From a virus: a stretch of DNA of 23,301 bases. The stretch is from IMG/VR virus record IMGVR_UViG_3300031215_000072, positions 1 through 23,301 of that record; one strand, given 5' to 3'. Below, one piece after another: positions 15,285-22,512 of this stretch. The position numbers and the translations under genes are program-made. Under the pieces are notes generated by a model, which was not told the origin of the DNA, did not search any database, and saw nothing but the letters and a program-made list of their open reading frames with translations. The number at the start of each line of letters is the position of its first letter. Position 1 is the stretch's first letter.

Positions 15285-15304
15285 TCGATTAATTATTATA
15301 TAAT
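15276..15304 (+). promoter_or_regulatory. Near-consensus promoter of the lysozyme/internal-protein operon
   Basis: TTGAAA (15276-15281), a 17-bp spacer and a perfect TATAAT (15299-15304). The predicted +1 at about 15311 leaves only a 4-nt leader before the ATG at 15315. The -35 overlaps the last codons of the fibre gene. The TATAATAAA...CACAAC sequence after it matches the promoter at 4835-4863. Confidence 0.78.
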
Positions 15305-15314
15305 AAACACAACG

Positions 15315-16337
15315 ATGGAATTATCAAACACAACATTAAGAAGGGGATCAAGAGGAGACGATGTTATCGCACTTCAGGAGTTTTTAATCTCGCAAGGATT
15401 TGACATTCAAGCTGATGGTGACTATGGACCATTAACACAAAGCGCGGTATCTGAATTCCAATCAGAAAACGGATTATCTGCCGATGGTATTTTTGGACCC
15501 AACACTCTTGCAGAGACAGAAGCAATATTAGCTGATGAACCTGCCGAAGACACTTCACAAGAAATGTTTGATCCTCAAACAGGAGAAGTTAACAATGACT
15601 TTATACCTCGAACACAAGAGGAAGCAAACCTAGTTTATAATAGTTCTGCATTGTCTCAACCTGTTTTTCAAGGGAATACTCCAGAAGACATTGAGTACGC
15701 TGCGACTACCGGAGACTTTAGTAGACTTCGTAATGAATTTGGTAAGCCTTTCTCTGATGAGATTCAACAACAATCTGTAAGAGATGCAGAAGATGCTCTT
15801 AATCCACGTTTTGAAATAGATAAGGAATTTGAAACACAACGAACTGAAGATGCTCTTAGGCAGAATCAACAGTCTTTTGACAATGCTCAACAAGACCAAG
15901 CAGATAATTTTGAAACTGATAAAGCTACACTAGATCAAAATGCTGCTAATCGAGGAGTATTATTTTCAGGGGCAAGAGATCAAAAGGAACGTAAATTGCA
16001 AAATGTATATAATACAAATCAAAATCGTATGCAACAAACAAACATGGACAATATAAGTTCTTTATCTGGAAACTTCCAACGTCAGTTTGGAGACAAGGCT
16101 GCGAATCAAAATAGACTTTCGCAGTTCTTTAGTTCAGGTTCAAATACATTTAATCCTAAAGTTGCTACAGGGGGAGCGCAAAAAAGTTCACTGTCACAAA
16201 CATACAAACCAAAGAAAACAGGATTTATAGGGACAGCTAATACAGCGCAAAGTTCTAATGTTCAACGAAGATCAGCAGACTTGTTAGCAAACAGGGCTAA
16301 TAAATTATTCAGTACAGGAGTTAATAACCAACGATAA
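15315..16337 (+). CDS. Peptidoglycan-binding virion protein with Gln/Asn-rich tail
   Basis: 340 residues. Residues 8-68 form a peptidoglycan-binding type 1 domain (RRGSRGDDVIALQEFLISQG, DYGPLTQSAVSEFQ, DGIFGPNTLAE). The rest is low-complexity, Gln/Asn/Asp-rich and helical, with the segment ANRGVLFSGARDQKERKLQ near 210-230, a motif I associate with virion proteins of many environmental phages. No catalytic domain is seen. It is the first gene of the operon with the GH24 lysozyme protein, which starts one base after its TAA, so the two may act together in crossing the wall at infection. Confidence 0.65.
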   Translation: MELSNTTLRRGSRGDDVIALQEFLISQGFDIQADGDYGPLTQSAVSEFQSENGLSADGIFGPNTLAETEAILADEPAEDTSQEMFDPQTGEVNNDFIPRTQEEANLVYNSSALSQPVFQGNTPEDIEYAATTGDFSRLRNEFGKPFSDEIQQQSVRDAEDALNPRFEIDKEFETQRTEDALRQNQQSFDNAQQDQADNFETDKATLDQNAANRGVLFSGARDQKERKLQNVYNTNQNRMQQTNMDNISSLSGNFQRQFGDKAANQNRLSQFFSSGSNTFNPKVATGGAQKSSLSQTYKPKKTGFIGTANTAQSSNVQRRSADLLANRANKLFSTGVNNQR

Positions 16338-16338
16338 T

Positions 16339-18249
16339 ATGAGTTTACGAGATCGATTTAAAAAAGCATCAATGAGGACAGTAAGAGATACTGGTATTAA
16401 TGCAATATCAACATCATTAGGTATGGGGCCAACAGGAGGAAAACTTTTAAATGAAGTATTTTCAAGAGGTCAGAAAGCACAAAATCCACAGGCACAAACG
16501 CCACAGGCACAAAGTCCTTCTAGACCTTCTCCTTTTAGTAGGGAATCAACAGATAGAATGGTTCCTAGTCAAGTACAATCTCCAGTAGCACCTAGCTCTA
16601 AGGGAGGTTCTCCTTCTTTGTTTCCAACCCAAACACAAGATGTTCAGCAACCACAAACTCCAGAACCTTTTAAAATGCCAGATAAATTTGTTAATCCAGA
16701 AACAGGATCTCCTTACGGAATAAAAGAATACGGAGAAATGATGGCAAATAAATTTTCAGGAAGTGGCCAAGGAGATATTGGGAGACTTTCTGGTGAAGCT
16801 ATTGGACTTAATAACTATCGTAATGATATTGCTTCAGGTGAAGTTGATCCATTCGGAGTTGGTAAAGATTCAGGTATTGCATATACCGCTTCAGAACTAA
16901 AAGCTATTGAAAACGCACAAGCAGGAATTTATGACCCTGCTCTTCAAAATGTATTTTCTCGATTAGAAACAGCTCAACGATCTGAATCAGATCGATTGGA
17001 AACTCAAAGAGAAGAAAAAATGCTTGAGCTTAAAAATAAATATAAATTAGGTGAAATAGATGCTCAAACAAATGCTGATATAAGAAAAGATAATGAGACA
17101 GGTGGAGGACTATCAAACTACGATGGTCCCTTTAAATCATTAATTAGTAGAACAGCAAGACTTGTTACTTCTGTATCTGGAGCAAAACAAACAAGAACAG
17201 ACTTGGCAGAGTATTTACAAAATCAAGATTATATTTCAGCTTACTCTCAAATGAGAAACACTGTTGCTCAAGATTATCTAACAGGTGAGTCAAGAACTAA
17301 ATTTATGAACAGAGCTAGGGACTTAGAGTCAATGAGCAAGTTAAGAGCTCAAGTTCAAAATTATAGTGATAATGGCGGAGATATGGGGTTGCTAGTAGGA
17401 GAATCAGAAAAAATTAAACGTAGATTAGGAATTGGTAGTGGCCAAGAGACTGAATTAGCTACAGACCTATGGGGAGCGTTTCAAGAGTATCGATCTGATA
17501 TGTCTGGTGCGGCCTTTGGAGCAGGAGAGTCAAGGGACTACGCTTCAGTTAACCCAACACTAGGAAAAAGTTTAAACTTAAATCTTTCTGTTATTGATGG
17601 AGCATTAAATAAACTTAATCGTTCTGTTGATTCAACAATGAAATCAGCTTTGCCGGGGTCAGAGGAAATCAAAGCATTAGCAGAATTTGATAATCTTTCT
17701 GAAGAAGATAAACAATTATTTATTGAAATGGAAGGAGACCCACGAGAAGATTTTAAACCCGTTGGTAATACGAAAGATTCCAATGAGCAAAACTTAAATA
17801 CAGCAATGAACTTTGTTGCACAAGAAGAAGGCTTTAGGGAAAAAGCTTACCAAGACCAAACAGGTAAATGGACCATTGGTTTTGGAACAACTAATATAAA
17901 AGGTAGAGCAGTAAAGGAAGGTGATACTTTGTCAAGACAAGAATCACAAGAAATAATGCAAGACCAAATCATAAATGATTACACTTCTTTTTCTAATAAA
18001 ATAGGAGATAACTTAACACCTAATCAATTTGCAGCGCTAACAAGTTTTGAGTATAACCTTGGATCAGGTGTGTGGAGTCAACCAAGTGGACAAGAAATAA
18101 TTAAAAAAATAAACAAAGGAGATTTTCAAGGAGCAGGAGAATTAATGCAGGCATTTAACAAATCAAAAAACTCAACGACAAGAGAACTTGAGTTTAACAG
18201 GGGCTTAGCAAATAGGAGAAGTAAAGAAGCTCAATTATTAGTAACCTAA
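16339..18249 (+). CDS. Virion protein with C-terminal GH24 (T4-type) lysozyme domain
   Basis: 636 residues. The first ~110 are disordered and Gln/Pro/Ser-rich (NPQAQTPQAQSP). Residues ~180-480 are helical and unassigned. From about 489 there is a T4-type lysozyme with the catalytic triad at exact T4 spacing: Glu497 (EEGFREKAYQD), Asp506 and Thr512 (WTIGFGTT), then LTPNQFAALTSFEYNLGSG and NRGLANRRSKE near the end. It cleaves the MurNAc-GlcNAc bond. The long N-terminal part and the neighbours indicate a particle-borne lysin that opens the wall during DNA entry, separate from the protease lysin of the lysis cassette. Confidence 0.8.
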   Translation: MSLRDRFKKASMRTVRDTGINAISTSLGMGPTGGKLLNEVFSRGQKAQNPQAQTPQAQSPSRPSPFSRESTDRMVPSQVQSPVAPSSKGGSPSLFPTQTQDVQQPQTPEPFKMPDKFVNPETGSPYGIKEYGEMMANKFSGSGQGDIGRLSGEAIGLNNYRNDIASGEVDPFGVGKDSGIAYTASELKAIENAQAGIYDPALQNVFSRLETAQRSESDRLETQREEKMLELKNKYKLGEIDAQTNADIRKDNETGGGLSNYDGPFKSLISRTARLVTSVSGAKQTRTDLAEYLQNQDYISAYSQMRNTVAQDYLTGESRTKFMNRARDLESMSKLRAQVQNYSDNGGDMGLLVGESEKIKRRLGIGSGQETELATDLWGAFQEYRSDMSGAAFGAGESRDYASVNPTLGKSLNLNLSVIDGALNKLNRSVDSTMKSALPGSEEIKALAEFDNLSEEDKQLFIEMEGDPREDFKPVGNTKDSNEQNLNTAMNFVAQEEGFREKAYQDQTGKWTIGFGTTNIKGRAVKEGDTLSRQESQEIMQDQIINDYTSFSNKIGDNLTPNQFAALTSFEYNLGSGVWSQPSGQEIIKKINKGDFQGAGELMQAFNKSKNSTTRELEFNRGLANRRSKEAQLLVT

Positions 18250-18257
18250 AAAATATT

Positions 18258-19910
18258 ATGCAACAGCAAAATGAAAGCTTATCACAAAAGCTAGATCGAT
18301 TCAAAAAAAATAAATCAAATACATCTGGTAGTAATGCAAATAAAAGCATGAGTGAAAGAATGGCTTCTTTTAAATCTACAAAAAATCCGCCAAAGGCTAC
18401 TGGCCCTCTTAAAAAAGACAGAGGAATGGTAACTAATTTTGCTACTGATATGTTAAAAACTCCAGCTAGAGTTGCTACTAACGTCGTTGGGGCAGGTAAG
18501 GAAGCATTAAATTTATTTGATAATTTATCTGGTAAAGAAAGTAGATTTAGTAAAGAAGATATTCAAAACAATCAACCTTTTTCTGGTAACTTACTAGGAG
18601 AAGTAAAAGGAGTTGGAGTAGAAGATGGTGGAGGATTATCAGGGGCTAACCTAAAAGATTCATTAGGTGTAGGTCTTGAAGCTGCTTCGTATACACCAAT
18701 AGGTAGAGGTGCTTCTCTACTAGGAAAAACAGCACAAACAGCAGCTAGAGGAAGAAGTGCTGCAGGAGGCGGAGTTAGAGGATTCTTAAAAAGACAAGTT
18801 CCTCTTGCTCGAGAAGGAGGACTTAGTAGTTTATTTGGGCAAGGAGGTAGATCTGTACAAGAAGGGGATAGTTTGTCAGAAGGTCTAAAGAAAACAGTAG
18901 GATCAACAGTAGCAGGTACATTAGGAGGTCCAGTGTTAGGAGCAGCAGCAAGGACAGCAGGTAATTTTTTACCAAAAAGACTATTCATGGGAGCTGACGA
19001 TGCTGCAAACGTAAGAAACACTAACATTAATACTAAAAATACCGCTAAGTTTACAAAAGAAATGGAAGAAGTTGCAGAATCAATTTACCCTAATATTAGT
19101 AAAGCTGAAAAAGCAACTATTACAAAAAAAGATACTACAAGTTCTATCTTTGGAAGTAAAACAAGCGCTGACTTTATAAACGATCCAAAAACAAAAGAAG
19201 TAATTGAGGCTGTTTATGATTTACCTGAAGATATTAAAATAAACTCAAAAGATACTTGGGGATTAAAAGATCAGAAAATAACACAAGGTATAAATCGTCA
19301 AGATCAAAATATATTAGAGTTAATTGATAGACCAGAAATAATAAAATCAACTACTTTTGATAAAAAAGATATGAGGGAATTTTTAGATAAAAAAGTTCTT
19401 AATTTAATCCGCGGTGAATTTGGTGAAAATTCTGAAATGTATAGAAAAACATTAAATGGAATAGAAAATGCAATGTTTGCTGTTAAAGAATCAAATTTAA
19501 AAGGTAGTCATTTAGCTAGAAGGGAATTTGATAGAATATTTAAAGAGCTTAATCCTCAAGCATTTAAAGAAACTCCAAACAGTTTTGGTGAATTAAGTCA
19601 GCACGCAACAGACGTTACAAAAGTATGGAGAGCTATTCGTAATGGTATGAATGAGTTTAACTTTAATCTTGTTCCTGCTGATAATCCTTACCGAAGTTTA
19701 TTAAGAAACGAACATTTACTTCTAAGAGCTAAAACTGAACTTAATAAACGAAGTACAAAAGAGCTTGGAAAAGATGCGTTTGATAGAAAGATGGATAAAA
19801 ATAGACTTCTAAAAAGAGCTGTTGATGGTGTTACTACAGGAGGGACAATCTATGTAGCTTCAAGATTGTTTGGAAGAAATGGTGGATCAGCAGGTAATAA
19901 CTCAAACTAA
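18258..19910 (+). CDS. Internal / ejection-type virion protein (putative)
   Basis: 550 residues, no recognised family. The N-terminus is basic and polar (KLDRFKKNKSNTSGSNANKS). Residues ~60-260 are Gly/Ala/Ser-rich with weakly hydrophobic stretches (GSTVAGTLGGPVLGAAARTA) that could enter membranes. Residues ~265-520 are charged and helical, and a hydrophobic C-terminal segment (VTTGGTIYVASRLF) ends in a Gly/Ser/Asn tail. A large protein with soluble and membrane-seeking parts, last in the late operon after a virion lysozyme, fits an ejected internal core protein. The ORF ends directly at the bidirectional terminator. Confidence 0.5.
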   Translation: MQQQNESLSQKLDRFKKNKSNTSGSNANKSMSERMASFKSTKNPPKATGPLKKDRGMVTNFATDMLKTPARVATNVVGAGKEALNLFDNLSGKESRFSKEDIQNNQPFSGNLLGEVKGVGVEDGGGLSGANLKDSLGVGLEAASYTPIGRGASLLGKTAQTAARGRSAAGGGVRGFLKRQVPLAREGGLSSLFGQGGRSVQEGDSLSEGLKKTVGSTVAGTLGGPVLGAAARTAGNFLPKRLFMGADDAANVRNTNINTKNTAKFTKEMEEVAESIYPNISKAEKATITKKDTTSSIFGSKTSADFINDPKTKEVIEAVYDLPEDIKINSKDTWGLKDQKITQGINRQDQNILELIDRPEIIKSTTFDKKDMREFLDKKVLNLIRGEFGENSEMYRKTLNGIENAMFAVKESNLKGSHLARREFDRIFKELNPQAFKETPNSFGELSQHATDVTKVWRAIRNGMNEFNFNLVPADNPYRSLLRNEHLLLRAKTELNKRSTKELGKDAFDRKMDKNRLLKRAVDGVTTGGTIYVASRLFGRNGGSAGNNSN

Positions 19911-19938
19911 AAAACACATTATATAATGTGTTTTTTTT
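19911..19938. terminator. Bidirectional terminator at the convergent junction
   Basis: A perfect 24-nt palindrome (19911-19934; half-site AAAACACATTAT) is followed by T8 (19931-19938) rightward and flanked by A6 (19909-19914), which reads as T6 leftward. It can stop both the late rightward operon and the leftward operon that meet here. Confidence 0.9.
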
Positions 19939-20050
19939 AATCTAAGGAAAAGAACACCCAAATAACAAAAAATATAATTAAAGGAATTATTAGGAATGGA
20001 AAATGCCAACCTATTATAAAACCTATGACATGAGCTAAGGTAATATTCAT
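19937..20050 (-). CDS. 37-residue single-pass membrane miniprotein
   Basis: Leftward ORF MNITLAHVIGFIIGWHFPF, then a hydrophobic stretch LIIPLIIFFVIWVFF and SLD. It has almost no charged residues and could be one long or two short membrane helices. The ATG is one base after the TAA of the upstream 74-residue gene (TAATATG), the same coupling seen elsewhere, and the stop lies inside the T-run of the terminator. Both facts support a real last gene of the leftward operon. The function is unknown; a holin-like or membrane-modifying peptide is possible. Confidence 0.55.
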   Translation of the reverse strand: MNITLAHVIGFIIGWHFPFLIIPLIIFFVIWVFFSLD

Positions 20051-20051
20051 A

Positions 20052-20276
20052 TTAGTGTTCGAATACAACAAGTGCCAAAATATTTAATTCAGTTGCGATT
20101 TCTTCCGCTGTTTTTATTTTGAACTCTTTTGTTATTATGTCTTCTGCTCTTTGTACCATAGCTGAATCAACCTCTATGTTTTTTTCTGCTGCAACTTGTG
20201 AAACAATTATCCCAAGCTCAAAAGCTAGGAGATTTTTTTGATTGTCGTTAATTAGGTTTTTTATATATTTAATCAT
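20052..20276 (-). CDS. Small helical protein of unknown function
   Basis: 74 residues, mixed charged and hydrophobic, predicted helical (IKYIKNLINDNQKNLLAFEL, then AEDIITKEFKIKTAEEIATE). No family recognised. Its ATG overlaps the TGA of the nuclease gene (ATGA), the only TGA-terminated complete gene in the window, so translation is probably coupled to the nuclease. A partner or regulator of that nuclease is possible. Confidence 0.6.
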   Translation of the reverse strand: MIKYIKNLINDNQKNLLAFELGIIVSQVAAEKNIEVDSAMVQRAEDIITKEFKIKTAEEIATELNILALVVFEH

Positions 20277-21010
20277 ATTTCTTTTATAAAGTTCTGATAA
20301 GCTTCACTGATTTCTTCTGCTGTTTTTACGATAAGGTCTTCCATTCGTTCGATCTCATTCTCGTCAAACTCTCGACGGAAAGACTTTACTCGACCTGTAA
20401 CTTCTACTTGTGGTTTGTTTTGAACCAAGCCTGATTGTTTTTCTTTTTTAGTGTCTCTCGTTTCTATCCAATCAAGGTAACATTCTTGTGGCATCTCACC
20501 AGTACTCCATTTGAGCGCTGTAGCGTAGAAAACCAGTTGGTCATGTTTCTGTACCTTTGATCTAGTCCAAGGTATCTTACCGGTCTTGTACTCCCTGAAA
20601 ACGTTTGCTGATACGTCTATAGTTTCTACTTTATTATAGCTGTCTATAAAAGATAGTATAGGTACATTCTTCACAAGGCATTGTATCTTGTGTTCAGGGG
20701 TGTCGTAGGTCTCAAGATCAGGAATAAGGTTATGGTGTTGCTCGTTCTCGATAAGAGTTGCAATGTTAGATCCAAACCTTAAATACTTTGTGTTGAGCTT
20801 TCTCCCTCCTTCGAAATACTCACGTCTGTATCTGTCTTTACTACTTTTCCATAAGAGCAGTTGGGACCATGAAAGATGGGGCTTTGGAAGGAGGAAAGAG
20901 CCATCGCCTCTTGGCCAGTCTGGAAAATCTGGTTTACTATAATCGACTTCATCGAATTCTGATTTAACAGGTTCTTCATTTTTAATTTCTAAGTCATTTT
21001 TTATTAACAT
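20273..21010 (-). CDS. PD-(D/E)XK exonuclease, RecB/Cas4-like family
   Basis: 245 residues. Motif order fits the RecB-type nuclease fold: LSWSQLLLWKSSKDRYRREY (46-65), the 'S-x-S-x-L' entry of such domains; LRFGSNIATLIE (77-88) as the motif I helix; ILSFIDSYN with Asp123 (motif II); REYKTGK with Glu140-Tyr-Lys142 (motif III); and HDQLVFYATAL with Gln158 and Tyr162 (the QxxxY motif). Only two cysteines (111, 177) exist, so the Cas4 iron-sulfur cluster is absent. Phage enzymes of this type degrade DNA ends for recombination or replication. The gene follows the structured noncoding element and belongs to the leftward DNA-metabolism operon. Confidence 0.78.
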   Translation of the reverse strand: MLIKNDLEIKNEEPVKSEFDEVDYSKPDFPDWPRGDGSFLLPKPHLSWSQLLLWKSSKDRYRREYFEGGRKLNTKYLRFGSNIATLIENEQHHNLIPDLETYDTPEHKIQCLVKNVPILSFIDSYNKVETIDVSANVFREYKTGKIPWTRSKVQKHDQLVFYATALKWSTGEMPQECYLDWIETRDTKKEKQSGLVQNKPQVEVTGRVKSFRREFDENEIERMEDLIVKTAEEISEAYQNFIKEI

Positions 21011-21030
21011 ATATTTGTTTCTGCATGAGC

Positions 21031-21164
21031 AGTGTGTAGGGTATCTATTCTACTGTATATATTTTCGAAATTTCTGTCAGCAAGACCTAAGTTGACCCTA
21101 GGAGGTACTACTATATCTTGATTTCTTACAGCTTATTATGCTGTTGGTATATACCCTACACACT
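21031..21164. ncRNA. 134-nt element closed by a perfect 14-bp inverted repeat (candidate structured RNA)
   Basis: AGTGTGTAGGGTAT (21031-21044) and ATACCCTACACACT (21151-21164) are perfect inverted repeats in the 170-bp noncoding gap upstream of the nuclease. Between them lie a hairpin ACAGC/GCTGT (21128-21144, 7-nt loop) and a second pairing CAAGA (21081-21085)/TCTTG (21116-21120) with inner CCTA/TAGG or ACCT/AGGT options. This gives a multibranched shape on either strand. If leftward it is the 5' leader of the nuclease mRNA. It matches no RNA family I recognise. A DNA-level role (origin, protein site) is the alternative. No target-site duplication flanks the arms. Confidence 0.5.
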
Positions 21165-21180
21165 AACCACGAGGGATAGG

Positions 21181-21312
21181 CTATTTTTTTAAGTTTCCTT
21201 GTTTAAATATTTTGTTTACATATCTAAATTCGTTTACTCTGTCTTTTGCAATATTGTTTCGTGCAATATTAAATAATTTGCGTTTTGAATTATTGTTTCT
21301 TGGTTTAGTCAT
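21181..21312 (-). CDS. 43-residue basic protein
   Basis: Leftward ORF MTKPRNNNSKRKLFNIARNN continuing IAKDRVNEFRYVNKIF and ending KQGNLKK. It is strongly basic (Lys/Arg/Asn-rich), predicted helical after residue 10, with a repeated NIA unit. Its ATG is one base after the TAA of the upstream gene (TAATATG), the junction type used six times in this window. A nucleic-acid-binding or ribosome-associated role would fit the composition, but no family is recognised. It is the last gene before the structured element. Confidence 0.55.
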   Translation of the reverse strand: MTKPRNNNSKRKLFNIARNNIAKDRVNEFRYVNKIFKQGNLKK

Positions 21313-21313
21313 A

Positions 21314-22021
21314 TTATGCTGTATTTAATTCTTTACGTTTAAGTAAACATTCTTCTAGTAATAGTGGTTTCTCTGGTTCTGTAAGATTTTTAGATCTATT
21401 TATTTGAGCTTGAAGCTGGTCAACCGCGTCGATACTCATAGCGCTTGCAATAGCTTTACTTGCTTTTGTAAATGATCGTGATTCCTCTAAACTTGCTGAT
21501 AAAGAATCGCCTTCAGATGGTTTTGAGGGTACCTGTAGTACCTCTTTTTTGGCCTCGGGAGTCGATACTTTTTCAGTCTCTTTAACTGTTTCCGCAACTT
21601 CAGTTTTTACAGGAACTTTTACTTCTTTTGCTTGCTCTTTCTTCTTAACGTCTACAACTTTTTCAGTAACAGTAACTTTTTCTTTCATAAAGCGAGGGTA
21701 AGAAGTTTTATTTTCTGCATAAGCATACGTTTTGTATAATTCCTCAATATAAGGAAGTACAAACTCATTTGCTTCTTCTAGGGTTTTAGCCTTTACAGAA
21801 ATTGTTGGCTGAATGTTTCCATAAAACATAGTTGGAATAACCGCTGTCATAGAAAATTCTAGTAATGTAACTTTTGCTTTCTTAGCTGGTGCTTTCTTAG
21901 CTGGTGCTTTCTTAGCTGGTGCTTTCTTAGCTGGTGCTTTCTTAGCTGGTGCTTTCTTAGCTGGTGCTTTCTTAGCTGGTGCTTTCTTAGCTGGTGCTTT
22001 TTTGGTAGGTTCTTTTTTCAT
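21314..22021 (-). CDS. Protein with histone-H1-like APAKK-repeat tail and unassigned phage domain
   Basis: 235 residues. After MKKEPTKK come eight perfect APAKK repeats (9-48), a basic tail like those of bacterial H1-like and HU-tail proteins, expected to bind DNA non-specifically. A compact domain follows (about 50-115: [40 protein letters not shown]), then a charged linker. The C-terminal helical motif ([20 protein letters not shown], ending [16 protein letters not shown]) occurs in many phage DNA-metabolism proteins. Among nuclease and resolvase genes, a DNA-binding recombination or replication accessory is likely. A perfect TATAAT at 22027-22032 (leftward) lies 5 nt before the ATG but has no good -35. 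Confidence 0.55.
   Translation of the reverse strand: MKKEPTKKAPAKKAPAKKAPAKKAPAKKAPAKKAPAKKAPAKKAPAKKAKVTLLEFSMTAVIPTMFYGNIQPTISVKAKTLEEANEFVLPYIEELYKTYAYAENKTSYPRFMKEKVTVTEKVVDVKKKEQAKEVKVPVKTEVAETVKETEKVSTPEAKKEVLQVPSKPSEGDSLSASLEESRSFTKASKAIASAMSIDAVDQLQAQINRSKNLTEPEKPLLLEECLLKRKELNTA
21878..21997 (-). repeat. Eight perfect 15-bp tandem repeats (APAKK codons)
   Basis: On the leftward strand the unit GCACCAGCTAAGAAA is repeated eight times without a single change. Even synonymous third positions are identical, so the array expanded recently, probably by slippage, and its copy number is likely to vary between relatives. Confidence 0.95.
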
Positions 22022-22027
22022 AAATAA

Positions 22028-22321
22028 TTATAATTTAATGCTAGTAAATCGAAGACTTTCTTTTTCTGTAAAGGTTGCTTCGTTTGATGATTCTGCTTTT
22101 GCTTTTGCGACCTTAAAGTTTTCCTCAAGCTCGTTAACGTGTTCAGGGTATGACCACTTCTTTAATGGGTTTACCGAGAAACTACCCATTGATGTTTCTT
22201 TTTTCTTTTCTCCACTCTCTATCATTCCTTTAATGATAAGAGTTCGTAGTTGCGTTTTCTTGAGCTTAACCTCTTTTTCCTTAATATCTAATAATGCGTA
22301 TTCTTCATAAATGTTTTGCAT
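22028..22321 (-). CDS. Small helical phage protein (Gp157-like pattern)
   Basis: 97 residues: a helical N-terminus ([20 protein letters not shown]), then [20 protein letters not shown], and an end [16 protein letters not shown]. The scheme 'helix - G-S-F-x-V-x-P-x-K-x-W - helix - LRFT' is widespread in small phage proteins beside recombination or replication genes, sometimes grouped with Gp157-like proteins. No biochemical role is proven for that group as far as I know. It lies between the ribbon-helix-helix gene and the APAKK-repeat gene and shares their transcript. Confidence 0.5.
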   Translation of the reverse strand: MQNIYEEYALLDIKEKEVKLKKTQLRTLIIKGMIESGEKKKETSMGSFSVNPLKKWSYPEHVNELEENFKVAKAKAESSNEATFTEKESLRFTSIKL

Positions 22322-22328
22322 AGTAATG

Positions 22329-22475
22329 TTATTTATTGTGTTGGTAAGTGTCGATCATGTGGCGGATAAATTCTCCATGCCCCATATTTTCTTTTTTGGA
22401 TTCTTTTTTAATAAATTCTTTTTGATCTTCCCTAATCCCGGGGTAGATTCTAACTAGGTTTGTTGGTTTTTTCAT
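22329..22475 (-). CDS. Ribbon-helix-helix DNA-binding protein
   Basis: 48 residues beginning MKKPTNLVRIYPGIREDQKE and continuing with FIKKESKK and GHGEFIRHMIDTY. The layout is a short beta strand (NLVRIYPG), helix A, turn, helix B, as in Arc/CopG/MetJ-like repressors that bind operators as dimers. I start at the ATG at 22475. The longer reading from 22541 would begin inside the -35 box of a near-perfect promoter and upstream of the predicted transcript start. As first gene behind that promoter it could regulate its own operon. The palindromic CTATAAG site upstream of the tail genes is another possible target, which is speculation. Confidence 0.7.
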   Translation of the reverse strand: MKKPTNLVRIYPGIREDQKEFIKKESKKENMGHGEFIRHMIDTYQHNK

Positions 22476-22512
22476 AATTTGTGTGTGTGTGTAAGTTATT
22501 AAACTTAACATA

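Noticed and set aside
18572-19027. Leftward 151-residue ORF
   Set aside because: It is antisense to the Gly/Ala-rich part of the internal protein; the Pro/Ala-rich product is a complement artefact with no start context.
21031-21164. MITE or small transposon
   Set aside because: The arms are not flanked by a target-site duplication and the interior shows no transposon remnant.
21118-21192. 25-codon rightward ORF behind AGGAGG
   Set aside because: It needs a TTG start, has no resemblance to a protein, and lies in the structured element opposite to the operon direction.
22002-22310. Rightward 102-residue ORF
   Set aside because: It is antisense to the 97-residue phage protein, whose W-S-Y-P...LRFT pattern is convincing.
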